The notes under the pieces: generated by a model
Told to the model about the DNA's origin: nothing
The model's input: only the letters and a program-made list of their open reading frames with translations
Databases searched by the model: none
Source: Paraglaciecola mesophila KMM 241
Lineage (GTDB): Bacteria > Pseudomonadota > Gammaproteobacteria > Enterobacterales > Alteromonadaceae
DNA: 64,000 bases
Reading direction: 5' to 3'
NCBI RefSeq assembly: GCF_000315015.1
Contig: NZ_BAEP01000047.1
Location: 62,001 to 126,000, forward strand
Made by a program: the position numbers and the translations under genes
Part shown: positions 1 through 9,601 of the stretch, one piece after another
Layout: each line of letters opens with the position of its first letter
Position numbering within the stretch: the stretch's first letter is position 1

Positions 1-1188
1 CAGAAAGGCCAGATGCTTTTCGAAGACAAAAAGAATCCAGGTGTGAAGTTCACAGCACCTGCTTCTGGTAGTGTCATCGAAGTTAACCGTGGCGCAAAAC
101 GTGTTTTGCAGTCAGTGGTTATTCAAGTTGAAGGTGATGACGCAGTAGAATTCGACAAATATGCCGAATCTGAGCTGTCATCTATAGCGGCCGACAAAGT
201 GCAACACAATCTAGTGGAATCTGGATTATGGACTGCACTGCGTACGCGTCCTTATAGCAAAACCCCTGCCCTTGACAGCAAACCTCACTCCATATTCGTT
301 AGCGCGATGGATACTAATCCATTAGCTGGCGATCCTGCAGTTATTATTGCCCCGCGTAGTGCAGATTTTATCAATGGTTTACGTGTTATCTCGCGTTTGA
401 CTGAAGGTAAGGTGTTTGTGAGTAAAGCGCCCGGTGCTGATATTCCAGTAGGGGACGTAAAAGTTGACGTGAACGAATTTGCCGGACCACACCCTGCGGG
501 TTTAGTGGGCACGCATATTCATCACCTAGATACTGTTGGTGCTGCCAAGAAAGTTTGGCATATCAACTACCAAGATGTGATTGCGGTTGGTGCGTTATTT
601 ACAACAGGCAAGTTGAATAACGAGCGTGTTATTGCCCTAGGCGGCCCCGCTGCTAAGAACCCGCGTTTAATTAAAACCGTGTTAGGTGCAAGTGTCAGTG
701 AGTTGACCTCTGGTGAAACCACTGAAGGTGAAGTTCGCACAATTTCAGGGTCGGTTTTACAAGGTAATAACGCCCATGGCGTTCATGGTTATGTGGGTCG
801 TTACCATGTTCAGCTTTCACTTCTTAGTGAAGGCCGCGAAAAAGAATTCCTAGGTTGGATTAAGCCAGGTGCCAATCAGCACTCTGTGACCCGTGCATAC
901 CTTGCACATTTTAGCCCTAAGAAATTATTCAATATGACAACCACCACTAATGGTTCAGACCGCTCTATGGTACCAATTGGTAACTATGAGCGTGTTATGC
1001 CGTTAGATATTTTACCAACATTATTGTTGCGTGATTTGATTTCTGGTGACACTGATAGTGCTCAAACATTAGGTTGTTTAGAGTTAGACGAAGAAGATTT
1101 AGCGCTTTGTACCTATGTTTGCCCTGGTAAATATAATTACGGGCCGATCTTGCGCGATAGTCTAGACAAGATTGAGAAAGAGGGTTAA
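1..1188 (+). CDS. nqrA: Na+-translocating NADH:quinone reductase subunit A (5' end outside window)
   Basis: NqrA is the peripheral cytoplasmic subunit of the six-subunit sodium pump that oxidises NADH, reduces ubiquinone and exports Na+; it takes part in quinone binding. The frame is open from base 1, so 395 codons are visible and about 50 N-terminal residues of the usual ~446 lie upstream. The ATG at 13 is internal, not the start. Family landmarks include the [17 protein letters not shown] stretch and the C-terminal [23 protein letters not shown]. The stop is followed after 3 nt by nqrB, in the standard nqrABCDEF order. No defect is visible. Identification rests on sequence resemblance plus operon order and is very secure. 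Confidence 0.97.
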   Translation, partial: QKGQMLFEDKKNPGVKFTAPASGSVIEVNRGAKRVLQSVVIQVEGDDAVEFDKYAESELSSIAADKVQHNLVESGLWTALRTRPYSKTPALDSKPHSIFVSAMDTNPLAGDPAVIIAPRSADFINGLRVISRLTEGKVFVSKAPGADIPVGDVKVDVNEFAGPHPAGLVGTHIHHLDTVGAAKKVWHINYQDVIAVGALFTTGKLNNERVIALGGPAAKNPRLIKTVLGASVSELTSGETTEGEVRTISGSVLQGNNAHGVHGYVGRYHVQLSLLSEGREKEFLGWIKPGANQHSVTRAYLAHFSPKKLFNMTTTTNGSDRSMVPIGNYERVMPLDILPTLLLRDLISGDTDSAQTLGCLELDEEDLALCTYVCPGKYNYGPILRDSLDKIEKEG

Positions 1189-1191
1189 CTC

Positions 1192-2403
1192 ATGGGTTTA
1201 AAAGCATATTTAGAGAAAATTGAACCTAACTTTGAAGCAGGTGGTAAATACGAAAAATGGTACGCGCTTTACGAAGCCGCAGCGACCATTTTTTACACTC
1301 CTGGTAAAGTTAACAAAGCCGGTACGCACGTACGTGACAGTATCGACTTAAAACGTATTATGATCTTGGTCTGGGCTGCAACATTCCCAGCAATGTTTTA
1401 CGGTATGTATAACATAGGTCAGCAGGCGCATAGCGTTATTCTTAATGCCGGCGCTTCAATGCCTGATATGTGGCAAGCGGCGTTATTTACGGCATTAGGC
1501 GGTCAAATTGGCCTTGAGTCTACCGGTGGATTAGCCATGTTCCTTTACGGTGCATGCTTCTTCTTACCTATCTACGCAGTGACCTTTATTGTGGGTGGCT
1601 TCTGGGAAGTACTGTTTGCCTCTGTGCGTAAGCATGAAGTTAACGAAGGCTTCTTTGTTACCTCAGTACTTTTCGCATTAACTTTGCCAGCGACTATCCC
1701 TTTATGGCAGGTGGCGCTGGGTATTACCTTTGGTGTGGTGATTGCGAAAGAAGTCTTTGGCGGCACAGGTCGTAACTTCTTAAACCCTGCGCTTTCTGGT
1801 CGTGCGTTCCTATATTTTGCTTATCCGGCACAAATTTCAGGCGATGCAATTTGGACGGCTGCTGATGGTTTCTCAGGGGCGACTTGGTTAAGCCAAGCGG
1901 CTGCAGGCAACGTTACCGATTGGTCTTTAAATGCTGATTGGTGGGATGCCTTCTTCGGAAATATCCAAGGTTCTGTAGGTGAAGTATCGTCTCTAGCTAT
2001 CTTGCTGGGTGGATTGTTCATTATTTATATGCGTATTGCTTCATGGCGTATCGTGTTAGGTGTGCTACTAGGCGGGGCGGTATTCAGTACTTTGCTTAAC
2101 GTTATTGGCAGTGACACAAATGCTATGTTTGCTATGCCTTGGTACTGGCACGTAGTCACCGGTGGGTTCGCCTTTGGTATGTTCTTTATGGCGACCGATC
2201 CTGTTTCTGCATCATTCACAAATAGCGCTAAATGGGCTTACGGTTTCTTAATCGGTTTAATGTGTGTATTGATTCGTGTGCTTAACCCTGCTTTCCCTGA
2301 AGGTATGATGTTGGCAATCTTGTTTGCGAATTTATGGGCTCCACTATTCGATTATTTCGTCGCTCAAAGCAATATTAAACGGAGGATGGCACGTGTCGGC
2401 TAA
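1192..2403 (+). CDS. nqrB: Na+-translocating NADH:quinone reductase subunit B
   Basis: NqrB is an integral membrane subunit of 403 aa with many hydrophobic helices. It carries covalent FMN and riboflavin and forms much of the sodium path. The flavinylation motif SGAT is present (residues 228-231, DGFSGATWL), so Thr231 is the predicted phosphoester site for FMN, attached by the ApbE encoded at 5749. The family signature [14 protein letters not shown] is also present. The gene starts with ATG 3 nt after nqrA behind a GAGAAAGAGGG-like ribosome site and overlaps the start of nqrC by 11 nt, implying translational coupling. Length and motifs are normal for the family. Confidence 0.97.
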   Translation: MGLKAYLEKIEPNFEAGGKYEKWYALYEAAATIFYTPGKVNKAGTHVRDSIDLKRIMILVWAATFPAMFYGMYNIGQQAHSVILNAGASMPDMWQAALFTALGGQIGLESTGGLAMFLYGACFFLPIYAVTFIVGGFWEVLFASVRKHEVNEGFFVTSVLFALTLPATIPLWQVALGITFGVVIAKEVFGGTGRNFLNPALSGRAFLYFAYPAQISGDAIWTAADGFSGATWLSQAAAGNVTDWSLNADWWDAFFGNIQGSVGEVSSLAILLGGLFIIYMRIASWRIVLGVLLGGAVFSTLLNVIGSDTNAMFAMPWYWHVVTGGFAFGMFFMATDPVSASFTNSAKWAYGFLIGLMCVLIRVLNPAFPEGMMLAILFANLWAPLFDYFVAQSNIKRRMARVG

Positions 2404-3154
2404 AAAAGAAACTTTAGGCAAAACGGTCGGCGTTGTTATCGCCGTATGTTTAGTTTGCTCGGTTATTGTATCTACGGCGGCGGTTAGCCTTCGTTCACAG
2501 CAAGAAGCAAACGCTAAGCTAGATAAGCAAACGAATATCTTAGAATCTGCTGGCTTACTTGAAGCAGGGCAGAGTAAAGAGCAAATCGCAGCAACCTATG
2601 CAGATCGCGTACAAGAAAAATTCGTTGATTTAGAGACGGGTGAGTACGTTGAGAAAGACGCTGATTACGATATGTATAAAGCAGCGCGTAACCCAGATGA
2701 GAGTATCAAGCCTGTACCTGATACCGCTGGGATTTTACGCCGCCCTAACGTAGCGAGTGTGTATTTAATTTCTAATCCTGACGGTGAAGTGACACGTATT
2801 GTGTTGCCTATCAACGGCAGTGGTTTATGGAACTTAATGTATGCCATGTTGGCTGTTGACTCTGACGGTAATACCGTTCGTGAACTAGTTTATTATGATC
2901 AAAAGGAAACTCCTGGTCTTGGCGGTGAAGTTCAGAACCCTGAATGGAAAGCGAAGTGGGATGGTAAGAAATTGTATAAAAATGGCGAAGTGGCTATTGA
3001 TGTGACTAAGGGAGCAAATGCAAATGACCCTTATGAAGTTGATGCTTTGTCAGGTGCGACGCTAACCAGTAATGGCGTACAAAATACACTTGATTATTGG
3101 CTGGGTGAGAATGGCTTCGGTCCTTACCTTAAAAACCAACCATGGAAATCGTGA
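2393..3154 (+). CDS. nqrC: Na+-translocating NADH:quinone reductase subunit C
   Basis: NqrC is the single-helix, periplasm-facing FMN subunit. I place the start at the GTG at 2393 (protein begins (M)SAKKETLGK), giving 253 aa. A GGAGGA ribosome site lies at 2381-2386, and this start gives the usual short cytoplasmic tail followed by one membrane helix. An in-frame ATG at 2324 would add 23 unrelated residues lying wholly inside nqrB and is rejected. The flavinylation motif [11 protein letters not shown] is present near the C-terminus, with Thr223 as the predicted FMN-carrying residue. The gene overlaps nqrB by 11 nt and precedes nqrD by 11 nt. Confidence 0.96.
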   Translation: MSAKKETLGKTVGVVIAVCLVCSVIVSTAAVSLRSQQEANAKLDKQTNILESAGLLEAGQSKEQIAATYADRVQEKFVDLETGEYVEKDADYDMYKAARNPDESIKPVPDTAGILRRPNVASVYLISNPDGEVTRIVLPINGSGLWNLMYAMLAVDSDGNTVRELVYYDQKETPGLGGEVQNPEWKAKWDGKKLYKNGEVAIDVTKGANANDPYEVDALSGATLTSNGVQNTLDYWLGENGFGPYLKNQPWKS

Positions 3155-3165
3155 GAGACTAGACA

Positions 3166-3798
3166 ATGGCTGATACTAAAGAAATGAAAAAGGTATTGTT
3201 TGGGCCGATCCTAGACAATAACCCAATAGCACTGCAAATACTGGGCGTATGTTCTGCATTAGCGGTAACCACTAAGTTAGAAACGGCATTAGTAATGTCA
3301 CTTGCCCTTACTGCGGTAACGGCATTCTCTAACTTGTTTATCTCTATGATTCGTTCGCAGATACCTTCATCAGTGCGTATTATCGTACAGATGACAATTA
3401 TTGCCTCTTTGGTAATCGTAGTAGATCAAATCCTGAAAGCTTATTCTTACGAGATATCGAAACAGCTATCGGTATTCGTTGGTTTGATTATCACCAACTG
3501 TATCGTAATGGGGCGCGCAGAAGCGTTTGCTATGAAAAGTCCACCATTTATCAGTTTCCTTGACGGGATTGGTAATGGCTTAGGCTACTCGTTTGTATTG
3601 ATTGTAATCGGTACTATTAAAGAGTTGTTCGGTTTCGGTACTATTCTTGGTTTCGAAATTTTGCCACTCATTCAAAATGGCGGTTGGTATCAAGGTAATG
3701 GTTTATTGATTTTACCTTTCAGCTCGTTCTTCTTAATCGGTGGTTTAATTTGGTTCATCAGAACTATTAAGCCTGAACAAGTAGAGCCTAAGGAGTAA
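3166..3798 (+). CDS. nqrD: Na+-translocating NADH:quinone reductase subunit D
   Basis: This 210-aa polytopic membrane protein begins [20 protein letters not shown], typical of NqrD. NqrD and NqrE are related subunits arranged as inverted repeats in the membrane, and between them they hold an intramembrane iron-sulfur centre. Candidate cysteine contexts here are GVCSAL near the N-terminus and [12 protein letters not shown] in the middle. It follows nqrC by 11 nt and precedes nqrE by 4 nt. Length and composition are as expected, with nothing unusual. Confidence 0.96.
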   Translation: MADTKEMKKVLFGPILDNNPIALQILGVCSALAVTTKLETALVMSLALTAVTAFSNLFISMIRSQIPSSVRIIVQMTIIASLVIVVDQILKAYSYEISKQLSVFVGLIITNCIVMGRAEAFAMKSPPFISFLDGIGNGLGYSFVLIVIGTIKELFGFGTILGFEILPLIQNGGWYQGNGLLILPFSSFFLIGGLIWFIRTIKPEQVEPKE

Positions 3799-3802
3799 TT
3801 TC

Positions 3803-4411
3803 GTGGAACAATATCTTAGTTTATTTATCCGTTCTATCTTCCTAGAAAACATGGCGTTGTTCTATTTCTTGGGTATGTGTACTTTCTTGGCAGTATCAAA
3901 GAAAGTAAAAACGGCGATGGGTCTGGGCGTTGCGGTTATCGTAGTATTGACGATTTCTGTACCTGTTAACCAACTTGTGTATGCCAATATCCTTGCGCCT
4001 GGCGCACTAGGTTGGGCTGGCTTTCCTGACACCGATTTGAGTTTCTTAAGCTTTCTGACTTTTATCGGTGTCATTGCTGCTTTGGTTCAAATTCTTGAAA
4101 TGACGTTAGATAAGTTTTTCCCTGCGCTATACAACGCGTTAGGTATTTTCTTACCTTTGATCACTGTTAACTGTGCCATTTTTGGTGGCGTAGCATTCGC
4201 TGTCCAGCGTGATTACACCTTCACCGAAAGTATCTTCTACGGTGCTGGTAGTGGTGCTGGTTGGGCATTAGCGATTACGTTACTTGCAGCAGTGCGTGAG
4301 AAACTTAAGTATGCAGATATGCCAGAAGGCGTTCGTGGTTTAGGTTCCGTATTTATGATTGCAGGATTAATGGCATTGGGCTTCCAGTCATTTTCTGGCG
4401 TATCAATTTAA
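3803..4411 (+). CDS. nqrE: Na+-translocating NADH:quinone reductase subunit E
   Basis: NqrE is the 202-aa membrane partner of NqrD. It starts with GTG at 3803 behind AAGGAG at 3790-3795, 4 nt after the nqrD stop. Paired cysteine contexts match those of Nqr[11 protein letters not shown] near the N-terminus and [13 protein letters not shown] in the second half, consistent with the shared iron-sulfur site known in this family. The protein is almost wholly hydrophobic and ends near the nqrF ribosome site. The GTG start is the only sensible one because it restores the conserved N-terminus [20 protein letters not shown]. Confidence 0.96.
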   Translation: MEQYLSLFIRSIFLENMALFYFLGMCTFLAVSKKVKTAMGLGVAVIVVLTISVPVNQLVYANILAPGALGWAGFPDTDLSFLSFLTFIGVIAALVQILEMTLDKFFPALYNALGIFLPLITVNCAIFGGVAFAVQRDYTFTESIFYGAGSGAGWALAITLLAAVREKLKYADMPEGVRGLGSVFMIAGLMALGFQSFSGVSI

Positions 4412-4435
4412 TCGAAACCGAATAGGAGTATTTAG

Positions 4436-5662
4436 ATGTTAGACATTTATCTTGGCGTAGGAATGTTTATTGCCATCGTTCTAGCTTTGGTTTTGATCAT
4501 TATGTTTGCCAAATCCAAGTTAGTGCCAGAAGGCGAAGTGACCATTTCTATCAATGGTGATCCAGACAAAGCAATCACTGCTCAACCTGGTGACAAGTTA
4601 TTAGGTGCCTTAGCAAACTCAGGCATATTCGTATCGTCAGCTTGTGGTGGCGGTGGTTCTTGTGGTCAATGTCGAGTAGATATTAAAGCAGGCGGTGGTG
4701 AAATTTTACCGACTGAGCTTGACCACATTAGCAAGCGTGAAGCGAAAGAAGGCTGCCGTTTATCGTGCCAGGTTTCTATTAAGCAAGACATGGACATCGA
4801 GCTACCAGAAGAGATTTTTGGTATCAAGAAGTGGGATTGTGAAGTTATCTCTAACGATAACAAAGCGACCTTCATTAAAGAGCTTAAACTTAAAATCCCT
4901 AATGGTGAAAGTGTGCCTTTCCGTGCCGGTGGTTATATTCAAATTGAAGCTCCACCTCACCATGTTAAATACAAAGACTTCGATGTACCTGAAGAGTATC
5001 GTGGTGACTGGGAGCGTTTTGGCTTTTTTGATATTGAATCAAAAGTGGATGACGAAACGATTCGTGCATATTCAATGGCTAACTACCCAGAAGAAGAAGG
5101 CATTATCATGTTGAACGTGCGTGTGGCTTCACCACCGCCAAACAACTTGTCTTTACCTGCAGGTAAAATGTCATCTTATATCTGGAGCTTGAAAGAAGGC
5201 GACAAAGCCACTATTTCTGGCCCATTTGGTGAGTTCTTCGCTAAGAAGACCGACGCTGAGATGGTATTTATCGGTGGTGGTGCTGGAATGGCGCCAATGC
5301 GTTCGCATATCTTTGACCAACTTCGTCGTCTTAAAACAGATCGTAAAATTTCGTTCTGGTATGGCGCGCGTTCATTACGCGAAATGTTCTATGTAGAAGA
5401 TTTCGATATGTTGCAAGAGGAAAACGACAACTTTAAGTGGCATGTTGCTTTGTCTGATCCACAACCAGAAGATAACTGGGAAGGTATGACAGGCTTTATC
5501 CACCAAGTATTGTTGGAAAACTATCTTAAAGATCACCCAGCTCCAGAAGACTGTGAGTTTTATATGTGTGGTCCTCCTATGATGAACGCAGCTGTTATCA
5601 GTATGCTGAAAGACTTAGGTGTTGAAGATGAAAACATCATGCTTGATGACTTCGGTGGTTAA
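4436..5662 (+). CDS. nqrF: Na+-translocating NADH:quinone reductase subunit F
   Basis: NqrF is the electron entry point: it oxidises NADH and passes electrons through FAD and a [2Fe-2S] cluster. The 408-aa product has an N-terminal membrane helix (about 5-25), a ferredoxin domain with cluster ligands Cys70, Cys76, Cys79 and Cys111, an FAD domain with RAYSMANYP, and an NADH domain with [12 protein letters not shown] and [10 protein letters not shown]. It ends DDFGG, typical for the family. The ribosome site AATAGGAG lies just upstream. It is the last gene before a strong terminator, so apbE and nqrM downstream probably have their own promoter or depend on readthrough. Confidence 0.98.
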   Translation: MLDIYLGVGMFIAIVLALVLIIMFAKSKLVPEGEVTISINGDPDKAITAQPGDKLLGALANSGIFVSSACGGGGSCGQCRVDIKAGGGEILPTELDHISKREAKEGCRLSCQVSIKQDMDIELPEEIFGIKKWDCEVISNDNKATFIKELKLKIPNGESVPFRAGGYIQIEAPPHHVKYKDFDVPEEYRGDWERFGFFDIESKVDDETIRAYSMANYPEEEGIIMLNVRVASPPPNNLSLPAGKMSSYIWSLKEGDKATISGPFGEFFAKKTDAEMVFIGGGAGMAPMRSHIFDQLRRLKTDRKISFWYGARSLREMFYVEDFDMLQEENDNFKWHVALSDPQPEDNWEGMTGFIHQVLLENYLKDHPAPEDCEFYMCGPPMMNAAVISMLKDLGVEDENIMLDDFGG

Positions 5663-5712
5663 TTAGCTATCACTTGATAGTGAATTAAACCGAGTTAACA
5701 ACACATGTAAAT

Positions 5713-5735
5713 AAGGGACTTCGGTCCCTTTTTTT
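5713..5735 (+). terminator. Rho-independent terminator after nqrF
   Basis: A 7-bp stem AAGGGAC/GTCCCTT closes a stable TTCG tetraloop and is followed by a run of at least five T. It lies about 50 nt after the nqrF stop and just before apbE, so it should end most nqr transcripts. Confidence 0.9.
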
Positions 5736-5748
5736 ATTTAGGTGAAAA

Positions 5749-6774
5749 ATGAAAATGGGTGATAGCGGTAAGACTAAGTTCTTTGGCTTTATCTTATGGA
5801 TATGGCTACTAAGCGGTTGTAGTCAAGCGCCAATAGAGACACATTTAGCGGGTCATACCATGGGCACGACTTACAATGTGAAGTTTGTGAATAGAAACGA
5901 CTTAAATGAACAAAAGTTACATGACGACATCGATGCTGTATTGGTGAAAGTAAATGAATTGATGTCGACTTACGACCCCAATTCAGAATTATCACGATTC
6001 AATCAGTGGAAGAGTGAAGCACCCTTTGAGTTATCTTCAGAAACATTGAAGGTGATGCAGGAAGCGAAGCGCTTGGGTGAATTAAGTCATGGTGTACTTG
6101 ATGTAACCGTAGGGCCGTTGGTTAACCTTTGGGGCTTTGGCCCTGACGCGAAACCTGAGAAACGCCCCAGCGAACAAACCGTGGCAGAAATCAAAGCTCG
6201 TACCGGTTTAGATAAATTGACTTTACTTGATAACGGGGCCCAAAAATCTGAAATTGATTTGTATGTAGACCTGTCTACTATTGCTAAGGGCTATGGTGTC
6301 GACGTAGTAGCTGAGTTGTTGGATAAAAAGGGCCTGCATGATTACTTGGTAGAGATTGGTGGCGAAATGCGTGTCTCGGGGCGCAAAGCAAGCGGGACAG
6401 AATGGCGTATAGCTGTTGAAAAACCTGTTACGGTTGAGCGCGCGGTGCAAGAAATAATTTCGATAGGTACAAACGCCATTGCAACCTCAGGAGATTATCG
6501 TAACTACTTTGAAGAAGATGGTGTGCGATATTCCCACTTAATAGACCCACGTACAGGCGCACCTATCACGCACAATCTGGTCGCTGTGACTGTGGTGCAT
6601 CCGTCGTCAATGACGGCAGACGGGCTAGCGACAGCGCTCATCGTGATGGGCAAAGAAGAAGCCCTTAACGTGGCGTTACAGAATGATTTAGCGGTATTAA
6701 TGATCACACGAGAAAACGGCGAGTTTAAAGAGTATACTACGCCAAAATTTGAACCCTTCATTAATCGCCAATAG
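5749..6774 (+). CDS. apbE: FAD:protein FMN transferase (ApbE), NQR flavinylation enzyme
   Basis: ApbE cleaves FAD and attaches FMN to threonine in SGAT-type motifs, here presumably those of NqrB and NqrC. The 341-aa protein has a lipoprotein signal ending LLSGC with Cys24 as the lipidated residue, so it should be anchored on the periplasmic side of the inner membrane. Family motifs are visible: HTMGTTY near the N-terminus, DLSTIAKGYGVD and YLVEIGGEMRVSG in the middle, and HLIDPRTGAPI toward the C-terminus. It sits between nqrF and nqrM, which fits a maturation role. An alternative is a general flavin-trafficking role, as one ApbE can serve several substrates. Confidence 0.95.
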   Translation: MKMGDSGKTKFFGFILWIWLLSGCSQAPIETHLAGHTMGTTYNVKFVNRNDLNEQKLHDDIDAVLVKVNELMSTYDPNSELSRFNQWKSEAPFELSSETLKVMQEAKRLGELSHGVLDVTVGPLVNLWGFGPDAKPEKRPSEQTVAEIKARTGLDKLTLLDNGAQKSEIDLYVDLSTIAKGYGVDVVAELLDKKGLHDYLVEIGGEMRVSGRKASGTEWRIAVEKPVTVERAVQEIISIGTNAIATSGDYRNYFEEDGVRYSHLIDPRTGAPITHNLVAVTVVHPSSMTADGLATALIVMGKEEALNVALQNDLAVLMITRENGEFKEYTTPKFEPFINRQ

Positions 6775-6808
6775 TTATAATCGAAAATGACCAATTCGGA
6801 GTGATATT

Positions 6809-7042
6809 TTGAGTACTTTTATCTTAGCATTCGTATTTTTTCTCATCGTAGCAGTAGCTATGTCTCTCGGCTACTTAGTGCAGCGCAAAGCGATAGCAGG
6901 TAGTTGCGGCGGTTTAGGCGCCTTGGGTATTGATAAAGCCTGTGATTGCCCAGAGCCATGTGATCGCAAAAAAGCCCGCTTAGAGCGAGAAGAAGCGCGT
7001 CAAGCCAAGCTGAATGAGTGGAAGCAAAACCAAATTCTTTAA
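6809..7042 (+). CDS. nqrM: NQR maturation protein NqrM
   Basis: This 77-aa protein has one N-terminal membrane helix (about 4-24) and then four cysteines: Cys33 (AGSCGGLG), Cys45, Cys47 and Cys51 (CDCPEPC). NqrM (formerly DUF539) is required for functional NQR assembly, and its cysteines are thought to help deliver iron for the NqrD/NqrE centre. The start is TTG at 6809, supported by GGAGTGA at 6798-6804 and by the conserved N-terminus; no ATG is available before the helix. The C-terminal third is charged and likely a cytoplasmic helix. It follows apbE by 34 nt. Confidence 0.92.
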   Translation: MSTFILAFVFFLIVAVAMSLGYLVQRKAIAGSCGGLGALGIDKACDCPEPCDRKKARLEREEARQAKLNEWKQNQIL

Positions 7043-7080
7043 GCTGTGTTGCTAGAAAATAACCGCCAGAGAGATTTACA

Positions 7081-7126
7081 TTGACTCTGGCGCATAATCG
7101 CGCAAAATAACTGTTTTTAAATACAG
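7081..7126 (+). promoter_or_regulatory. Predicted dinB promoter with LexA (SOS) box
   Basis: The LexA operator CTGTTTTTAAATACAG occupies 7111-7126 and fits CTGT-N8-ACAG exactly, with an A and a T at the flanking positions. A possible promoter just upstream has TTGACT at 7081-7086 and CAAAAT at 7103-7108 (16-nt spacer), so LexA would cover the transcription start. The box ends 11 nt before the dinB start codon. Confidence 0.88.
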
Positions 7127-7137
7127 TTGTTTGTCAG

Positions 7138-8208
7138 ATGCGTAAGATCATACACATCGATATGGACTGCTACTATGCCGCAGTCGAAATGCGCGATAAC
7201 CCCCAATATCGCGATATTCCTCTTGCGATTGGGGGGAGCGCTGACCGCCGTGGCGTTATCTCAACCTGTAACTATGTGGCGCGCAAGTATGGCGTTCGAT
7301 CCGCGATGGCCACGGCCTATGCGCGTAGGCTCTGTCCTGACCTTGTTCTCGTTCCCGGCCGCATGGCTCTTTATAGTGATATATCTCAGCAAATCCGTAA
7401 AATTTTTTTACGCTACACGGATAAAATCGAACCATTATCCCTAGATGAAGCATATCTGGATGTAACAGACAGTGAGCTTTTTTCGGGCAGTGCCACCTTA
7501 ATTGCACAGGATATCCGCCGAGCGATTTTCGAAGAAACCGAACTGACCGCCTCTGCTGGTGTTGCACCCTGTAAGTTTGTGGCTAAAATTGCCAGCGACG
7601 AAAATAAGCCCAATGGGATCTGTGTTATCACACCTGATACTCAAGATGCTTTTGTGAAAACATTGGCGCTGGGGAAAATCCCAGGTGTCGGCAAAGTCAC
7701 CTTACAGAAACTCAATAATATGGGGCTCTTTACCTGCCAAGACGTGCGAGATTATCCTCTCGATGCATTCGTGAAAGCGTTTGGAAAATTTGGTCCTGTC
7801 ATTTGGGATCGTAGTCATGGCATTGACGAGCGCGAATTGAGTGTTAGTCGCAAACGCAAGTCTGTTGGTGTAGAGCGCACTCTCGCCCAAGATATCACCA
7901 CTGATGAAGAGTGTTTGGCTATGCTGGAAAGTTTGTACCCTAAACTGCTGAGTCGTTTGGAGGCCGCAAGTCCTAAGCTGGCAATACAAAGTCAGGGCGT
8001 AAAACTAAAATTCAATGATTTTCAGCAGACGACCGTGGAGCATCGCCACCAAGTGCTCGATAAAGCCTATTTCAAAACACTGCTAATTGAAGCATTAGAA
8101 CGGCGTGGTAACAGGGGAATTCGCTTAGTGGGGTTATCCGTTGGCTTACCTGAAAGTGCTGAAGTTCTGCAAATGGTGTTTAACTTTGAGCATGAGCAAA
8201 ACCTTTAA
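7138..8208 (+). CDS. dinB: DNA polymerase IV (Y-family, error-prone)
   Basis: DinB is a translesion polymerase that extends mismatched or damaged primers. The 356-aa protein has the palm motif [12 protein letters not shown] with metal ligand Asp8, the catalytic pair Asp103-Glu104 in [10 protein letters not shown], the helix-hairpin-helix segment [15 protein letters not shown] and the little-finger region beginning near [11 protein letters not shown]. Length is normal (E. coli 351 aa). The last residues are EHEQNL; I cannot confirm a clean QL(S/D)LF clamp-binding motif at the end, although [12 protein letters not shown] lies close by. A LexA box immediately upstream predicts SOS induction. The gene stands alone. 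Confidence 0.97.
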   Translation: MRKIIHIDMDCYYAAVEMRDNPQYRDIPLAIGGSADRRGVISTCNYVARKYGVRSAMATAYARRLCPDLVLVPGRMALYSDISQQIRKIFLRYTDKIEPLSLDEAYLDVTDSELFSGSATLIAQDIRRAIFEETELTASAGVAPCKFVAKIASDENKPNGICVITPDTQDAFVKTLALGKIPGVGKVTLQKLNNMGLFTCQDVRDYPLDAFVKAFGKFGPVIWDRSHGIDERELSVSRKRKSVGVERTLAQDITTDEECLAMLESLYPKLLSRLEAASPKLAIQSQGVKLKFNDFQQTTVEHRHQVLDKAYFKTLLIEALERRGNRGIRLVGLSVGLPESAEVLQMVFNFEHEQNL

Positions 8209-8331
8209 TGCTCCTCCATCTTTCATTTTTCCGATTCCCTATTTTTCACTAGTAACAGCTTTTGTATCTTGTTACACCTTGCCACAGGCAACTGTATACT
8301 GGGTGAATAAAACATAAATTTAGGGAGCAGT

Positions 8332-8550
8332 ATGAGCATTGCAGTAGGTAAATATCGTCACTATAAAGGTAACGATTATGAAGTCATTGGGGTCGCTAAG
8401 CATTCGGAAAACGAATCAGAATTAGTGGTTTATCGGCCTATGTATGGTGAGCGCGGCCTTTGGGTCCGCCCTTTGTCCATGTTTAAAGAAACGGTCGAAG
8501 TGAATGGTCAAACTGTACCACGATTTAGACTTATAGAAAGTGAATCATAA
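8332..8550 (+). CDS. DUF1653 family small protein
   Basis: This 72-aa soluble protein begins MSIAVGKYRHYKGNDYEVIG and contains the family pattern HSENESELVVYRPMYGERGLWVRPLSMF (start and end shown in the two parts HSENESELVV and YGERGLWVRPLSMF). DUF1653 proteins are small single-domain proteins with a beta-rich fold and no established function. The AGGGAGCAGT ribosome site precedes the ATG. It lies alone between dinB and a hydrolase gene. No signal peptide or membrane helix is visible. Confidence 0.85.
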   Translation: MSIAVGKYRHYKGNDYEVIGVAKHSENESELVVYRPMYGERGLWVRPLSMFKETVEVNGQTVPRFRLIESES

Positions 8551-8626
8551 CGAGTACCGATTTAGGTGAATGTAAATTAGCCTGTCTTCGTTCTTGTATG
8601 AACAACGAATAAAAATGGGAAACAAG

Positions 8627-9505
8627 ATGTTTAAATCAAAAGTGAATGCACTACGTTATGCAATGGCAACATTATCAATATTTGGTGCCACGACATTGAG
8701 CGCTGCTGATGATAGGTTCGCTGACGTACAAATTAGCACCCAAGCGGTGAATGGCTCAACATATATGCTCACTGGCGCAGGTGGTAATATTGGTGTTTCG
8801 GCTGGGGATGACGGTATTTTAATTATTGACGATCAGTTCGCTCCCTTGGCTGACAAAATCGCCCTCGCGATTGGCGATATTGCCAAGCAGCCAATGAAGT
8901 ACGTGATCAATACCCATTATCATGGTGATCACACAGGTTCCAACGCCTATTTTAAAGAAGTACAGGGAAGCACCATTTTTGCTCATGATAATGTGCGTAA
9001 ACGCTTAGCCGCCGAAGACGGTCATAAACATGCGGCCTTGCCTGTTGTGACCTATGAGAAAGGTCTGACGTTTCATTTCAATGGCGATACTATCAAGGTG
9101 GTACATCTGCCAGCAGGCCACACTGATAGCGATAGTGTTGTATGGTTTGAGCAGGCGAACGTATTGCACGCGGGAGATTTATTCTTTCAAGGGCGTTTCC
9201 CCTACATCGACTTGGCCGGTGGCGGCACTGTTGATGGATACATTAGAAACGTTTCCACCGTGATTGGCATGATAAACAACGACACTAGGGTAATGCCTGG
9301 TCACGGCGAATTAGCCGATAAGAAAGCTTACCAAGCGTCACTTGAGATGATGCAGCAAACGGCTAACTATGTTTCGGACAGAAAAGCCAAAGGTGCTAGC
9401 CTAGATTCGATTATCGAAGAAGGTCTTGATGAGAAATGGCAAGATTGGGCATGGAACTTCATCACTGAAGAAAAGTGGATCACCACACTCTATAACGGCC
9501 AATAG
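8627..9505 (+). CDS. Exported metallo-beta-lactamase-fold hydrolase
   Basis: The zinc-binding signature NTHYHGDHTGSN (HxHxDH) and later AGHTDSD and MPGHGE mark a metallo-beta-lactamase-fold hydrolase; the order of these ligands resembles subclass B-like and cyclase-like exported members. I choose the ATG at 8627 (292 aa), because it places a signal peptide ending TTLSA-ADD at the N-terminus and has GGGA 6-9 nt upstream; the frame also opens at TTG 8594 and ATG 8615. The product is probably periplasmic. The substrate cannot be read from sequence, and I would not call it an antibiotic-resistance enzyme on this evidence. Confidence 0.88.
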   Translation: MFKSKVNALRYAMATLSIFGATTLSAADDRFADVQISTQAVNGSTYMLTGAGGNIGVSAGDDGILIIDDQFAPLADKIALAIGDIAKQPMKYVINTHYHGDHTGSNAYFKEVQGSTIFAHDNVRKRLAAEDGHKHAALPVVTYEKGLTFHFNGDTIKVVHLPAGHTDSDSVVWFEQANVLHAGDLFFQGRFPYIDLAGGGTVDGYIRNVSTVIGMINNDTRVMPGHGELADKKAYQASLEMMQQTANYVSDRKAKGASLDSIIEEGLDEKWQDWAWNFITEEKWITTLYNGQ

Positions 9506-9519
9506 TCCCTACTGATGCG

Positions 9520-9544
9520 CCTCCAGCGGTGCAAGCGCTGGAGG
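9520..9544 (+). terminator. Probable terminator after the metallo-hydrolase gene
   Basis: A 9-bp perfect stem CCTCCAGCG/CGCTGGAGG with a 7-nt loop lies 15 nt after the stop codon. The following sequence TATGTCCTTTTATCC is only moderately T-rich. It could also act for the convergent amidohydrolase gene ending at 9602. Confidence 0.65.
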
Positions 9545-9601
9545 TATGTCCTTTTATCCTACAAGCAGTGCCAACCGCTATGCTAAAAGCACGACACGAG
9601 C

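Noticed and set aside
2324-2392. N-terminal extension of nqrC to the ATG at 2324
   Set aside because: The 23 extra residues lie in nqrB and do not match the family; the GTG at 2393 has a GGAGGA site.
7127-7567. Overlapping frames inside dinB (7127-7444 plus, 7256-7567 minus)
   Set aside because: Shadows of dinB with no family resemblance and no ribosome site of note.
8627-9505. Acquired beta-lactamase resistance gene
   Set aside because: The metallo-beta-lactamase fold is widespread; nothing in the sequence or surroundings indicates resistance function or transfer.
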